A stretch of 64,000 nt of DNA from Halobacteriales archaeon YIM A00010 (GTDB lineage: Archaea > Halobacteriota > Halobacteria > Halobacteriales > Haloarculaceae): assembly GCA_025041175.1 (NCBI GenBank), contig JAKCFJ010000004.1, positions 248,001 through 312,000 on the forward strand, in the 5' to 3' direction. Positions 35,311-44,571 of this stretch are shown here, piece by piece. Numbering within the stretch: position 1 is the first letter of the stretch; each line of letters begins with the position of its first letter. Below the pieces are notes generated by a model that saw only the letters and a list, made by a program, of their open reading frames with translations, had not been told where the DNA came from and made no database searches. A program made the position numbers and the translations under genes.

Positions 35311-36489
35311 AAGATTTTCGTGATCACGAGAGACCTGCGGTCTCTCGGACGACGTTGATTCGGAGCGTTCCACTCCTACCTGCTTGATACCGCGAGAAAG
35401 AATGTTCCATGCCGCGTTCCAGTCCCTGTCAGCGGTAAACTCGCATGAGGGGCACGAGTGTTCACGGACCCACAACGGCTTGTCGGTCGAGACGCCGCAG
35501 GCTGCACACTCTTTGGACGTCCCGGCCGGATCGACGGCGACGAAGTGCGTTCCTTCGCGTTTACACTTGTACTCGAGCATTCGGAGGAACGTTCCCCACG
35601 CCGCTCCGGCACGGTTCCGAGAGTTGTCGTCGAGTTCGACCAGCCCTTTCGCGTCAAGGTCTTCGACAGCGACGAGATCGTACCCGGTAGCGTAGTACGT
35701 CGAGAGTTTGTGTAAGAAGTCACGACGTTTGCATTTGATCGTGGCGTGACACTCCGCAACGCACTGGCGTTGTTTCTCCCAGTTGTTCGATCCATGTTGC
35801 TTCCGTGAAAGCTTCCGTTGTTCACGTTCCAACCGCTCTCGTTCAGTAGCGAGCTCGAGCGATCCGACAGCAGTCCCGTCGGTATCGTGAGCGTACTTGA
35901 GAATCCCCACGTCGATCCCGACACACCGCTCGGGATTCTTCGGTTTCTTGGGCGGTTCACGGTCAAATTCGACACCAAAGGTAGCAAACCACTCGCCGGT
36001 CGGTTCTTTCTTGAGCGTGACCTCTTTGATCGTCGCCTCGTCGGGAATTTCCCGGTGCATTCGAAGTGGAATATCCGCCAGTTTCGACAACGACAACACA
36101 GGCCGACCACCCTTCTCGTCGAGTTCGAAGCCAGACTGATTGTAGGTAAAACTGCGGAACTCCCGTGGTGGTTTCCACTTGAGTTCACCGACGTTGTAGC
36201 CACGATCTTTGAGTTCGCCAAGCGCCGTGACGTTATGCTCGATCCGCATGACGGTGGGTTGGAGCACCTTCGCGTACACATCGGTCAACTCGTCCCACCA
36301 ATCTTTGAGATCGGACAGCTCGTCGCGGATCTTCCGCACGCGCTGATTGAGTGTTCCTTCGTCTTTGGGAATCTGGTTGAAACGATAGAGGGCGTGGTTG
36401 TAGAGTTGTCGACAGATATCACGGTGGGAGCCCAACGTCTCACGCTGGTCGTCAGACGGTTCCAGGCGATACCTGTAGTTGTAGTTCAT
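35194..36489 (-). CDS. tnpB: TnpB RNA-guided endonuclease-type transposon protein
   Basis: 431 aa. N-terminal recognition part MNYNYRYRLEPSDDQRETLG with RQLYNHALY. RuvC-like catalytic residues: Asp in CVGIDVGILKYA, Glu in LVAVEDLDAKGL and Asp in FTADRDWNAAWNI. Zinc ribbon CAAC...CPSC between the last two. It appears complete and full-length, so nuclease activity is possible. TnpB proteins cut DNA matching their guide next to a transposon-adjacent motif, helping the element persist. Starts 3 bp after the stop of the DUF2080 gene and ends inside the right-end hairpin region. Confidence 0.92.
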   Translation of the reverse strand: MNYNYRYRLEPSDDQRETLGSHRDICRQLYNHALYRFNQIPKDEGTLNQRVRKIRDELSDLKDWWDELTDVYAKVLQPTVMRIEHNVTALGELKDRGYNVGELKWKPPREFRSFTYNQSGFELDEKGGRPVLSLSKLADIPLRMHREIPDEATIKEVTLKKEPTGEWFATFGVEFDREPPKKPKNPERCVGIDVGILKYAHDTDGTAVGSLELATERERLEREQRKLSRKQHGSNNWEKQRQCVAECHATIKCKRRDFLHKLSTYYATGYDLVAVEDLDAKGLVELDDNSRNRAGAAWGTFLRMLEYKCKREGTHFVAVDPAGTSKECAACGVSTDKPLWVREHSCPSCEFTADRDWNAAWNILSRGIKQVGVERSESTSSERPQVSRDHENLRFSNDLWRLRSLRELQRFLQSASLKQEALSSRSERRQP

Positions 36490-36492
36490 GAA

Positions 36493-36633
36493 TTACTCGT
36501 CGGGTTCAGACGTTCGGACGACCTTCACCTCTGCACCACGCCACCGCTTTGGGACAAGAACGTGTGCCCCGTTGCCAGTTGCTTTCACATCGCCTTCGAT
36601 GACTTCGCTGCCTTCAATTTCGTGCCCACCCAT
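36493..36633 (-). CDS. DUF2080 transposase-associated small protein
   Basis: 46 aa from ATG 36633: MGGHEIEGSEVIEGDVKATG, then NGAHVLVPKRWRGAEVKVVR and TSEPDE. It has an AbrB-like swapped-hairpin look (G.GAHV.VPK.W.G..V.VV). Haloarchaeal TnpB elements often carry this gene directly before tnpB, which is the arrangement here with a 3 bp gap. Too small for the usual gene-length cut-off. It may regulate tnpB or the guide RNA; that is not established. Confidence 0.85.
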   Translation of the reverse strand: MGGHEIEGSEVIEGDVKATGNGAHVLVPKRWRGAEVKVVRTSEPDE

Positions 36634-37198
36634 TACCAATATTTATACATATTTCAACATAAGTGTGTCGATGTAGGGACCTGTGGGCCAGCAATAGAAC
36701 GTTCAAGACTAATGAAGACGGCGCTGTATCCCCTCCCTGCTCGCGCCTTCGGCGCTCGCTGAGGAAGGAGGCTTAGCGCCTCAATTCAGCTAAACGGAGT
36801 GATCTGTACGAACCCTGGCGGTCGCCCCAGGTAGCGTCGTTGGACGAACAAGCACTGGCAGTCTGGTGGATGATCAGGAACGTCACGGATCGGCGCGTGT
36901 CGCCCTCGAATCCGCTCTCTGCAGCGTTGCCACTACCCCCCACAGCAGCTCTCGTTACTACATATTCTGTGGAGAATCCGTCAAGCAGGAGGAGGGCTGG
37001 CCGCGTCGCGATCTGGCTCAGACTATCGGATCGCGGAAGGAGCGCAGGCTATCTGATCCAGGTTGGCAAAGAAGCTACGCAGTCCGATTCTTTGGGAGAC
37101 CCCTGGTCCAACCCCCTCTCCCCGCACTGAGCGCCATCGGCGCTCTGAGGACGGAACTCGCATTGCGTCGGCAGGGCGTTGTGGTTCCGGACCGACTC

Positions 37199-37820
37199 CT
37201 AGAGGGACGACGTGACTGGGAGACCAGGAGAGAGGGTGGGCTGTGTTCCGGAGAGTGTCGCATTGATGAGCGTGTCGTGCCCGCGGCGCAAGCGCTCGGA
37301 GAGCGCCTGATGGGAGATCCCGATCTGCTCTGCGAGCTCATCGAGGCAGATCTCTCAGTCTCCCCTGGCTCTGCTGGTCGGAGTCGAGCGAGCGGATGGC
37401 GTCGATCGTCAGGGACAGCCCGAACCGCTCACAGGACTCGTTGGCCTGACGCAGGACCTCGCGGTCGGGATAGAGGATATCGACGCGCCACTGCGAGCTG
37501 GTTGCCTGACTCTGGAGAAGGAGACCCTGGGACTGGAGGAGGATATTCATGCAACAGTGGACCTCGGGCGTCCACTCCATGCGGTAGAAGTACCGATTGC
37601 CGGTTCGACGGAGTTCCTCGACGGCGGTGACCGTCGGATCCTGCGCCAGCGTCGCTGTCAGGTCGTCGGCGTCAGTCTGGGCCCACAGCAACGGCATGGT
37701 AGCCCTGTTCCCGGCTGCACCGACCGGCGTGCTCTCGATCCTGAGATCCGGGATGGTGGTGAAGGTCTCGGATAGCGCGAACGCGTCCAGCGGGAAGTGG
37801 CCACTAACGATCGTTGCCAT
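37199..37820 (-). pseudogene. Bat-type (HTH-10) transcriptional regulator with internal deletion
   Basis: From ATG 37820 (MATIVSGHFPLDAFALSETF) the Bat sensor-like beta-rich part is intact (EELRRTGNRYFYRMEWTPEV, VDILYPDREVLRQANESCER). After IRSLDSDQQSQGRLRDLPR the frame ends. The recognition helix continues in another frame as LDELAEQIGISHQALSERLR with RGHDTLINATLSG to a stop at 37199. The first HTH helix and the GYY segment expected between are missing, so a short deletion plus frame change destroyed the DNA-binding domain. Confidence 0.75.
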
Positions 37821-37995
37821 TGTTGTAGTGAAAGCCGAAAACGGTCGTCTCCCCGCACTGTGGACAGGTGACCTCGACCACCCCGTCGGGCTGCTGGTCG
37901 GTGCGTGTTGCATCCGCGGGCAAGTCGACGGATCGCTGGCGACCACACTCCGCACAGGCGACAGCCACTGTCGAATCGGTGGCCGTCGACATCAT
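37804..37995 (-). CDS. Small double-CxxC zinc protein
   Basis: 63 aa (or 62 from the second Met): AVACAECGRQRSVDLPADAT, then VVEVTCPQCGETTVFGFHYN. Two CxxCG knuckles make one zinc site. Its stop overlaps the start of the Bat-type gene by 17 bp, so the two were co-transcribed. It is typical of haloarchaeal micro zinc-finger proteins found next to regulators. Intact. Confidence 0.65.
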   Translation of the reverse strand: MMSTATDSTVAVACAECGRQRSVDLPADATRTDQQPDGVVEVTCPQCGETTVFGFHYNNGNDR

Positions 37996-38293
37996 CCCCC
38001 ACCCCAGCTCCTGCGCTGTGAGACGGAGTGGCTGGATGCAGTGGGTCTCCAGGAGCGCTCCCCACGAACTGGCGTACCACTCTTCGTGACCGCCATCCAG
38101 GCGGTCACTGCTGTTGGAATCGATACGTCTGCTTCTCGCCTTTGTCTGGTGTCTGATGCGTTCGTCGGGATCAGTGGATCGTGCAACCTTGTTGTCCCTC
38201 TCGTGAGAACAGACTGTCGCTTGCGAGGAAAGGATAGTAGCTCATAATTCAAACAGCTCCCCCCTTGCCTCAATAATGAGGTATAGGCCGTCT

Positions 38294-40807
38294 TCACTCG
38301 GTTTCGCTCGCGTCGAACAGCAGTTCGAAGAGCTTGCGCTGGCCGGCTCGCAGATGCTGGGTGAACGTCGGTTGGGACACGCCAAGGATGTCGGCGCAGT
38401 CGTTGCCCGTCGTCTCGCGCGGCGATTCGAAAAAGCCACTCATGTACGCCGTGTGGAGCACCTCCCGTTGGCGATCGGTCAGTCGCTCTTCGACGGTCGT
38501 TTGCACGTCGTGCGTCGTCGTGAGCGGCCGCTCACGGGTCTGGCGGCTGACGAGCGTCATGGCAGCGTATTCAGTCTGGATGCTCTCGACGAAGTCCCGC
38601 ACATCGGCAGAGTGAGGGAGAGCAACCACGGCCGTTGCGATAGCGCCATCAGTGCCAGCAATAGAGAGTGTACGCACTTTTGCTCCCTGTTCAATGAGAT
38701 CAGTCACCAGCGTTGGGCCGGCAAGCAGCGCCTTGAACTGGGCATCCTCATCGCGCTCAGTCAAACAGTGCAGTTCCTCGATAGCGAGAGCATCCGCTGT
38801 GGCCGTGCGAATCGCGTCCGGGCGCGTAGTATGGGCAGTAAAGAACACCTGCATAGCCCCATCCGTTTGCGGAACCTGCCCCTTGACATCGATCTGGCAC
38901 TCGGCGTGCTGTGCGAGCCGACATAAGCTGGTATCCGCCTCCTCGAATCGGAGGGAGAGTTCGACGGTGCTGTTCGGTTGCAGCGTCTGTTTCGCCTCTG
39001 CACTGCTGATCGCGTTCGCGATCGTCTCTCCGAGTTCTGCCAACACGGCCTGGTCTCGCTTAGCTGACTGTGGGTCTTCGGCGTATACAGTCACGGTCCC
39101 ATACAGTGAGGCGTTGTAGACCAGTGGAATGCTGACGCAGGAGCGAACACCATGTTCGAGTGTTTGCTCTCGCCACGGAGCAAATCGTGGTTCAGTGATA
39201 ATATCCTGAATCACTTGTACCTCTCGGGTCCGCATGGCGGTGGCGACGGGCCCCTGTCCGGTCGGGGAGTCGGCGGTGGTGATCGTAAGACTGTCCAGGT
39301 AGCTGGGATCGACGCCTGCCCATTCTCGGGGGCCGATCGTGTCGGTGCTTGGGTCAGGCTCACCGATCCAGGCAAACTGGTATGGATCGGACGCCGCCAG
39401 CCGTTCACAGACGACCCGTTCGATCTCCGCGCGCGTGTCGGCCTCTACCAGCGCCATATCGATGTCCCGAATGACGCTATTGATCCGATTGAGGCGGTTT
39501 AACTCCTCGTTTTGTTGGATTAATCGCTGCTCACGCTCGGCGCGATCCAACGCCGCTTCGATGGTTGCCCCAATCGTCTCCGCAAGATCGATGGTACGGT
39601 CGTCAAGCATACCTGGGCGGGTGTAGCCAGCATAGACGATACCATGTCTGCCGAGAGGGACGATCACGCCACTTCGAATTGGGCGCTCCGACTCGGCGAT
39701 GTCGGGGTGGGGCGACAGATCGTCATCCACCTCCGTCTCCTTTGTGACGAACGCCTGCCACGAGCGCTCCTCGAATCGTTCGGAGCACCGAATTGCATTG
39801 GCGTCCGTCCGTGGGCCAGCGGTATCATTTTCTTGTTGTAACTCGCCCGTGGCTTGGTCATAGCGCCACAGCCCGGCGTACTCGACGCCCAGCACCTCCT
39901 GTGCGATGGCAGACGCACGATTGGTGATCTCCTGCTCGTCGGCTTGTAACAGGTCCTGTGTCGCACTATTGAGCGCACTCAGGCTCTGCTCGCGTTGTGC
40001 GAGTGCGTTCGTTGTGGTGGTTCGTTCGGCGAGTGTCTCTACCTTCCGATCGACCTCCAGCGATGGGCTGTCCGAGCCGAAGAACTCAGCTGGTGGGCTA
40101 TAATAGAAGTTGCGACAGACCTCGTCGTCATATACGAGCAGTGGATGCGTCTGGATGACGTTCGAGAGCACTTCAGGTGGGAAGCGCGTGCGATTGTACT
40201 GGCACAGGACGCTGTAGTCGTCCTCGGAAAAGATGGTGTTCAGCTTCGCCTCGTATTCGACCAGCCTGTCGAAACTCGTGTCACCGTCGAGCGCCCACGA
40301 CATCTCAGCGGCGGCCCTGATACCAGCGTATCCCTTCTCGCCTTGTGCCTCGGCGAGCGCTTCCTGCCAGAACTCGAGCATTGCGTCCTGCTCGAACTCT
40401 CCCGTTCGTAGATACATGTCCTCCTTCGTGTGGACCACCAGGGCTCCAGACTCGCGGGCAGTTTTGACATCGATTCCCCCGTCATCCAGCGCCTCGAGGA
40501 CCTCCTCTTTCGAGTTGTCGTCCACGGCGTACAGACACCGTTCTCCCCGCTCCAAACCCTGTCGTATGAACGGGACCACAGTAGCAAACTGCTCGTCCTG
40601 GCTCTCATAGAGTGAGGCGAGGTGGGTGTTCGATTCTCCCTCGCCATGATCATGAGCGGGACCGCTGGCCTCCCCTTGAGTGCGAACGAGGTCTCGGGTG
40701 GCGTTGCGCCCGAGCGTCTCGTCGGTCGGTTCCCCGTCACATGTGGATACCATGTTGGAGCTGTGCTCGGTCCCGGAGGAACTGCTCGAATGATGCCGAT
40801 CGCCCAT
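38294..40807 (-). CDS. Bat-like regulator with MEDS, two GAF domains and HTH-10
   Basis: 837 aa cytoplasmic sensor-regulator. Residues about 60-245 form a MEDS (DcmR-type sensory) domain (HLASLYESQDEQFATVVPFI through GIRAAAEMSWALDG). About 285-430 and 455-600 are GAF domains. About 610-760 is the Bat beta-rich linker (VELSLRFEEADTSLCRLAQH), and 775-830 is the HTH-10 DNA-binding domain (RLTDRQREVLHTAYMSGFFE, then CADILGVSQPTFTQHLRAGQ RKLF). Bat proteins respond to light or redox in known cases; the signal here is unknown. The start is uncertain: Met19 is an alternative. Intact, and a possible master regulator for the region. Confidence 0.88.
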   Translation of the reverse strand: MGDRHHSSSSSGTEHSSNMVSTCDGEPTDETLGRNATRDLVRTQGEASGPAHDHGEGESNTHLASLYESQDEQFATVVPFIRQGLERGERCLYAVDDNSKEEVLEALDDGGIDVKTARESGALVVHTKEDMYLRTGEFEQDAMLEFWQEALAEAQGEKGYAGIRAAAEMSWALDGDTSFDRLVEYEAKLNTIFSEDDYSVLCQYNRTRFPPEVLSNVIQTHPLLVYDDEVCRNFYYSPPAEFFGSDSPSLEVDRKVETLAERTTTTNALAQREQSLSALNSATQDLLQADEQEITNRASAIAQEVLGVEYAGLWRYDQATGELQQENDTAGPRTDANAIRCSERFEERSWQAFVTKETEVDDDLSPHPDIAESERPIRSGVIVPLGRHGIVYAGYTRPGMLDDRTIDLAETIGATIEAALDRAEREQRLIQQNEELNRLNRINSVIRDIDMALVEADTRAEIERVVCERLAASDPYQFAWIGEPDPSTDTIGPREWAGVDPSYLDSLTITTADSPTGQGPVATAMRTREVQVIQDIITEPRFAPWREQTLEHGVRSCVSIPLVYNASLYGTVTVYAEDPQSAKRDQAVLAELGETIANAISSAEAKQTLQPNSTVELSLRFEEADTSLCRLAQHAECQIDVKGQVPQTDGAMQVFFTAHTTRPDAIRTATADALAIEELHCLTERDEDAQFKALLAGPTLVTDLIEQGAKVRTLSIAGTDGAIATAVVALPHSADVRDFVESIQTEYAAMTLVSRQTRERPLTTTHDVQTTVEERLTDRQREVLHTAYMSGFFESPRETTGNDCADILGVSQPTFTQHLRAGQRKLFELLFDASETE

Positions 40808-40962
40808 GAGTACGCTAGTTGAGTCGACACGCTACTTAGTGTTACGGAGAGAAGATCTGTGCAGAAAGACACTCAAAGGATGAATATCATCGAGGCAGCC
40901 GTCCTGTGCTGAGCAAGCTGGAAGATAGAACAACACGACAGCTGAGGCGATCAGTGCGATCC

Positions 40963-42142
40963 TTACTCTTCATCCGTTGTTCGCAGTCCGCCGTCCGCAT
41001 CCAGCCCCGCTGCGAGGAACCGCCGGGCGAGCACCAGCAGGCCGTTGTTGACGCCGTGGCCCCAGACCGCTGTCTCGTCGGTGCCAACCTGGGGGATAAC
41101 CGAACTGACCATGAGTGTCTCTCGATCGGCCAACAGCAACCGCCCGATCCCTGATGGTCTGTGGATCGGCGTCCATCAGCTCGCGGCTCGCGGTGTTGAG
41201 CTTGGTAAGTGCCTCGTTGGCCTGTTTGCGGTCGGTAATATCTTTGAGAGTGACCACTGTCTTGGTCGGCTCGGCGGACTGATCGTCGGACAGCGGGGCG
41301 GCGTTGATCGAGAGCCAGATGTGCTGGTCGTCGGGTCGTATAACACCGATGTCGATGCCGAAGACGGCTTCGCTCGTCTGCCTGGCCTGTTTGACCGGCA
41401 GTCCCGCATCCGGTATCGGCTCTCCGTTCGGCTTGATGAAATCGAACTCCGGTGCGCTATGAACGAGCCCAGAGAGGTCCTCATCGGTCACACCGAGGAT
41501 GTCCTTCACGCGGTCGTTAGCGAGCGTGATCTCTCCCGAGTCGTTCATGAGGAAAATGCCAATCGGACTCGTGTCGAGGATCTGCTCAGTGAGGTCACGT
41601 TCCTGCCAAAGTTGTTGTTTGTACTCTCGCTGTTCGGTCATATCACGGGTTACTTTCGTGAACCCCTGGAGCATTCCGTCATCGTCCTTGATTGCTGTGA
41701 GGACGATATTCGCCCAGAACCGCGAGCCGTCCTTGCGGACCCGCCAGCCTTCATCCTCGAGATGGCCCTCAGCCGCCGCGGTTTCGAGATTTGCTTGGGG
41801 CACGCCATCATCGATATCGGTGTCTGTGTAGAAGGTGGACAAGTGTTCTTCGTGAATCTCTGGCTCGGTATATCCCTTGATCTGCTCGGCCCCGTCGTTC
41901 CAACTGACGATGGTGCCCTGGGGATCGAGCAGGAAGATGGCGTAGTCCTCAACCGCATTCACAAACCTGTTGAACCGCGGATCGCATACGGACAGCCAGC
42001 TCCACCGGGTGCAGCTATGACCATCACCGCTATGAACGGCATCACGCCACTGGCATCGCTGCTTCGTACAGATTTGTTTCCGGTACTCACACTCTGGTTC
42101 CGAGGGTTCGCAGCCACCGCAGTGTCCACCGACCAGAGTCAT
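40963..42142 (-). pseudogene. PAS-PAS sensor protein with frameshifted 3' end
   Basis: Two PAS domains: FVNAVEDYAIFLLDPQGTIV with SWNDGAEQIKGYTEPEI and a PAC motif (WRVRKDGSRFWANIVLTAIK), then ILDTSPIGIFLMNDSGEITL. The sequence continues to QANEALTKLNTASRELMDAD where a GAF-Bat region normally follows. Instead a shift near 41120 opens LLLADRETLMVSSVIPQVGT with AVWGHGVNNGLLVLARRFL, which resembles the tail of another haloarchaeal regulator family (TbsP-like, from memory). So the DNA-binding half was lost by recombination. The upstream N-terminal 50 codons of the longer frame are not convincing. Confidence 0.6.
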
Positions 42143-42495
42143 GTCATCCCTCTCTAGGGTATATCTCTGCTGCGGTATGGTGGGGCGTGCTCTCGGCTCG
42201 GAGTGCAGCACGGTGGCTTTCTCCGGTCTGTCGAGGGCCACCGGCGTGTCGAGTGAGTCGAGTGGCGCAAGTACTGCTAGTGGGTGCAACCGGAGTGACC
42301 TGGGTGGTGTGGGACTCTCCTGCTCCTGTCCCCTGTCAGTCGCTCCGCAATGGTGATTAGGGAGGCTGATATGTTCGGAAGTACTTCGCTCCTGTTGCCA
42401 ATCAGTTGCGGCTGGACAGCGACCTGGCCAGCCGCCGCTCTGCGGGTGTCAGTGTCTGACGGGCCTTTTTATAGTGATACCGAGTAGGGAATGAT

Positions 42496-42792
42496 ATGCC
42501 ATGTGCCGAGCACGCAGCCCAGCGGTGTGAACTGCGCGTGGCTGCCGATCTGCTCGCCACCCTCGACGAACGTCTGATCGAACACCTCACCGTCGACGCA
42601 TCGCGCACGTTCGTGTGCTATCGCGAGGCCGTGCTCGACCTCACGGTGCGTGACGGGGACCTCTCCGCGGCTCGGGTGTTCACCGTCGGCGTGCAGGGCT
42701 TCGCTTACCGAGCGACTGATCCGGACCCTGCCGCTGTTATCACGGCCTTTTGTCGCGATCTGGTGGCGGCGATCGAGACAGCTGCCCAGTAA
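42496..42792 (+). CDS. Small hypothetical protein
   Basis: 98 aa: MPCAEHAAQRCELRVAADLL, then LDERLIEHLTVDASRTFVCY and VFTVGVQGFAYRATDPDPAA. Alternating strands and helices with acidic composition. A TATA-like tttttata at 42469-42476 lies about 25 bp before the ATG, as for a leaderless haloarchaeal transcript, which supports a real gene. Family unknown. Confidence 0.5.
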   Translation: MPCAEHAAQRCELRVAADLLATLDERLIEHLTVDASRTFVCYREAVLDLTVRDGDLSAARVFTVGVQGFAYRATDPDPAAVITAFCRDLVAAIETAAQ

Positions 42793-43284
42793 TCCACCGG
42801 GCGAACAGTCATGACGGCCGACGAGGAGACGCTCGCGGTCCTCTCGCAAGCGAGACCACCCACTGAATCTCCATGTCGCAGCGACCGTACCAACTAGTTG
42901 CATGCGGGCTGTCGGGATGATATGGACGGTCGGGCTCGGCGTCGGACGCACTACACACCGGCGGATTGCCGATGATCGACCCTACCCCGATGGTGGCAGG
43001 GGACGCGATGTCGCCAAGGGCCCGACGGGTCCTCAGTCTCGACCCGATCGAGGGGACGATGGGATGATTGTTCTAATAACAGTCTATTGTTATTTCGCGC
43101 TAGCTGACGACCGACGCGACGTCCACACCGTCCGATGTCGATACACAGTCAACAGTGACGGGGAATACCTGCTAGAGCGGCTACGGCCCCATCGTCGCCG
43201 AGTGGATGGAAAACGGCGTCCCGCGGCTCTCGTTGGGCCCGGTCAACACCGGAACCATCCACGTGCGGGTTCGAGCCCCACGCA
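42793..43284. other. Gap without a supported gene
   Basis: About 490 bp. Frames are short and overlapping, and none shows a family motif. The last part is the degraded tail of the winged-helix remnant described next. Confidence 0.3.
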
Positions 43285-43640
43285 GACGAGCAGTTCGATG
43301 AGGCCCTGCTCGTGTAGTTCACCCAGGCCCAGGGACACATATGAGAAGGAGTAGTCGGTCTCTGTAGCAAGCTATGCTGGGGTGGACCGGTCACGAGCTG
43401 CTCAAAGAGAACGAGCCGATACGTCGTGGCACGCACGAAGCGTATGTCATCTCGAGGGTTACCATTCCATGCCGCGCCATATCGGTTGGTTGTTGCTCAC
43501 GGACAAGGCGTGATCGATACCCATTGCCACAGGCGAGTAGCTGCCTTCCCGAATAGATAGACGCAAGCCATCCAGCACTGCCGTTAGTTGCAGGCTACAC
43601 CGGTGTTAGTAGTGGTCTAATCGAAATCGATTTATTCGGT
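43285..43640 (-). pseudogene. Winged-helix regulator remnant with long conserved upstream DNA (repeat family R2, copy 1)
   Basis: Minus strand: PRDDIRFVRATTYRLVLFEQ with LVTG, then after a shift LATETDYSFSYVSLGLGELH with EQGLIELLV, where an in-frame TAG also occurs. The preceding DNA up to about 43640 (AAATCGATTTCGATT, TAGCCTGCAACTAACGGC, GGCAGCTACTCGCCTG) matches 62885-62995 before copy 3. The C-terminal wing is lost. Intact homologue: 50231-50506. Confidence 0.6.
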
Positions 43641-43665
43641 ACTGAGCATTTTCCATCTGGACGAG

Positions 43666-43935
43666 ATGTCATTCATGTCGTCCCATCATCGGGAGCCACT
43701 TCGGAGCCACGACGACCGGCTGGCATACCTGGTTCATGAGTTCCTCCTAGACGAGATAATCGCAATCGGGACCCGGACTGACGACTACCCCGATTGCGTG
43801 CTGTGGTGTAATCGATCGAGGACCTGGTCGGGGCTCCCGAGCATGCTCATTCGTTTCATGGTGCGAGGGTGCGATCCGCTCGGCCATCGAGCGGTCGTCA
43901 CCGCTCTCGCGAGTGACCTATATCGAGCCGCATAG
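43666..43935 (+). CDS. Hypothetical protein
   Basis: 89 aa: MSFMSSHHREPLRSHDDRLA, then YLVHEFLLDEIIAIGTRTDD and MVRGCDPLGHRAVVTALASD. Starts 26 bp after copy 1 of repeat R2 in the opposite direction. Composition is plausible but there is no recognisable family. Low confidence. Confidence 0.3.
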   Translation: MSFMSSHHREPLRSHDDRLAYLVHEFLLDEIIAIGTRTDDYPDCVLWCNRSRTWSGLPSMLIRFMVRGCDPLGHRAVVTALASDLYRAA

Positions 43936-44571
43936 CTCGTGGGCTGTCGCGGTTGACTGGCCGCCAATGCGAGCCGCGTGCCCCACCTCTCGTCAGCTCA
44001 CATATACTTCCGATCATTACAGAGCCGTCGCTCGCTCGTGTACTTCGCGGGGGGTCGTTCTCTGGCGTGCGAATCGCCATACGGCGTGACGATTGCTCCG
44101 GAAATCGCGGAACACGTCGCAACCACTCGCTCGCAGGTGGGTGCCCGGGTACGCTGCTGAGAGGGGTGATCTAAGGCGACGACGAGTTCGAGGTCAAGCC
44201 GGTCAAACGCGACAGAGAGGAGGGTATCGGCTCATTCACCGGCATATCCGCGCCCTCCAAAATTGTTTATCAAGGATAATACTAACGTTGACAGACCGTT
44301 TCTCCCAGTCAGGGAATGGTGGCCAATCTGCTGGCTGGAAGACAGCGAGAGGCTGTAGGCACGACTGCTCACTCTCGGAGCACTCGAACAACTGGATGAG
44401 AGCAGGTGGAACAGGCGACTCGCGGTCAGCCTAGTCTCCCGGGGGACTGTGATCATCCTGTTCCAGGGCTGCAGAGTAGCGACCAAGAGGTGCCATAGCA
44501 GGCCAGATACGATGCCAGACGTACCAAGACAGGGAGAGCTAATGCAGAGCGTATAAACTAGTCCCTTTGTA
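43936..44571. other. Gap without a supported gene
   Basis: About 636 bp. Only short frames with unlikely composition are present. No motif, repeat or remnant was recognised. Confidence 0.3.

Larger units (their letters stand above)
35177..36795 (-). mobile_element. Complete IS200/IS605-family element of the tnpB-only (IS1341-like) type
   Basis: 1619 bp element read on the minus strand: left-end hairpin (36718-36780, arms CCTCC...GGAGG around GCGCCTTCGGCGC), DUF2080 gene, tnpB, right-end nested hairpin (35177-35228, CCCTATCCT/AGGATAGGG). No tnpA, so it depends on a transposase in trans. Boundaries come from the host amine oxidase, whose reading frame is restored when exactly these bases are removed. 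No target duplication, as expected for single-strand Y1 transposition. The right junction in element orientation is GGGTAG then TTCAC. Confidence 0.75.
34801..37100 (+). pseudogene. Flavin amine oxidase gene interrupted by a TnpB element
   Basis: N-terminal FAD motif VGVGGGVAGLVAAPTLEDAG with VIIAEARSLVGSRTRSHQMD and ADLGSQFVG. An in-frame TGA at 34990-34992 follows, then QHTRLRQLIDEVDLTLVSTE and FVKAEWALLRLGE. At 35176 the reading stops at the transposon. Joining 35176 to 36796 restores the frame exactly: LGE-R-SDLYEPWRSPQVASLDEQAL. Beyond 36880 the frame shifts again (RVALESALCSV, YIFCGESVKQEEGW) and fades by about 37100. Monoamine-oxidase family; dead through a stop, an insertion, frameshifts and C-terminal loss. 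Confidence 0.75.

Noticed and set aside
35818-36762. 314-codon plus-strand ORF opposite tnpB
   Set aside because: Antisense shadow of tnpB and DUF2080.
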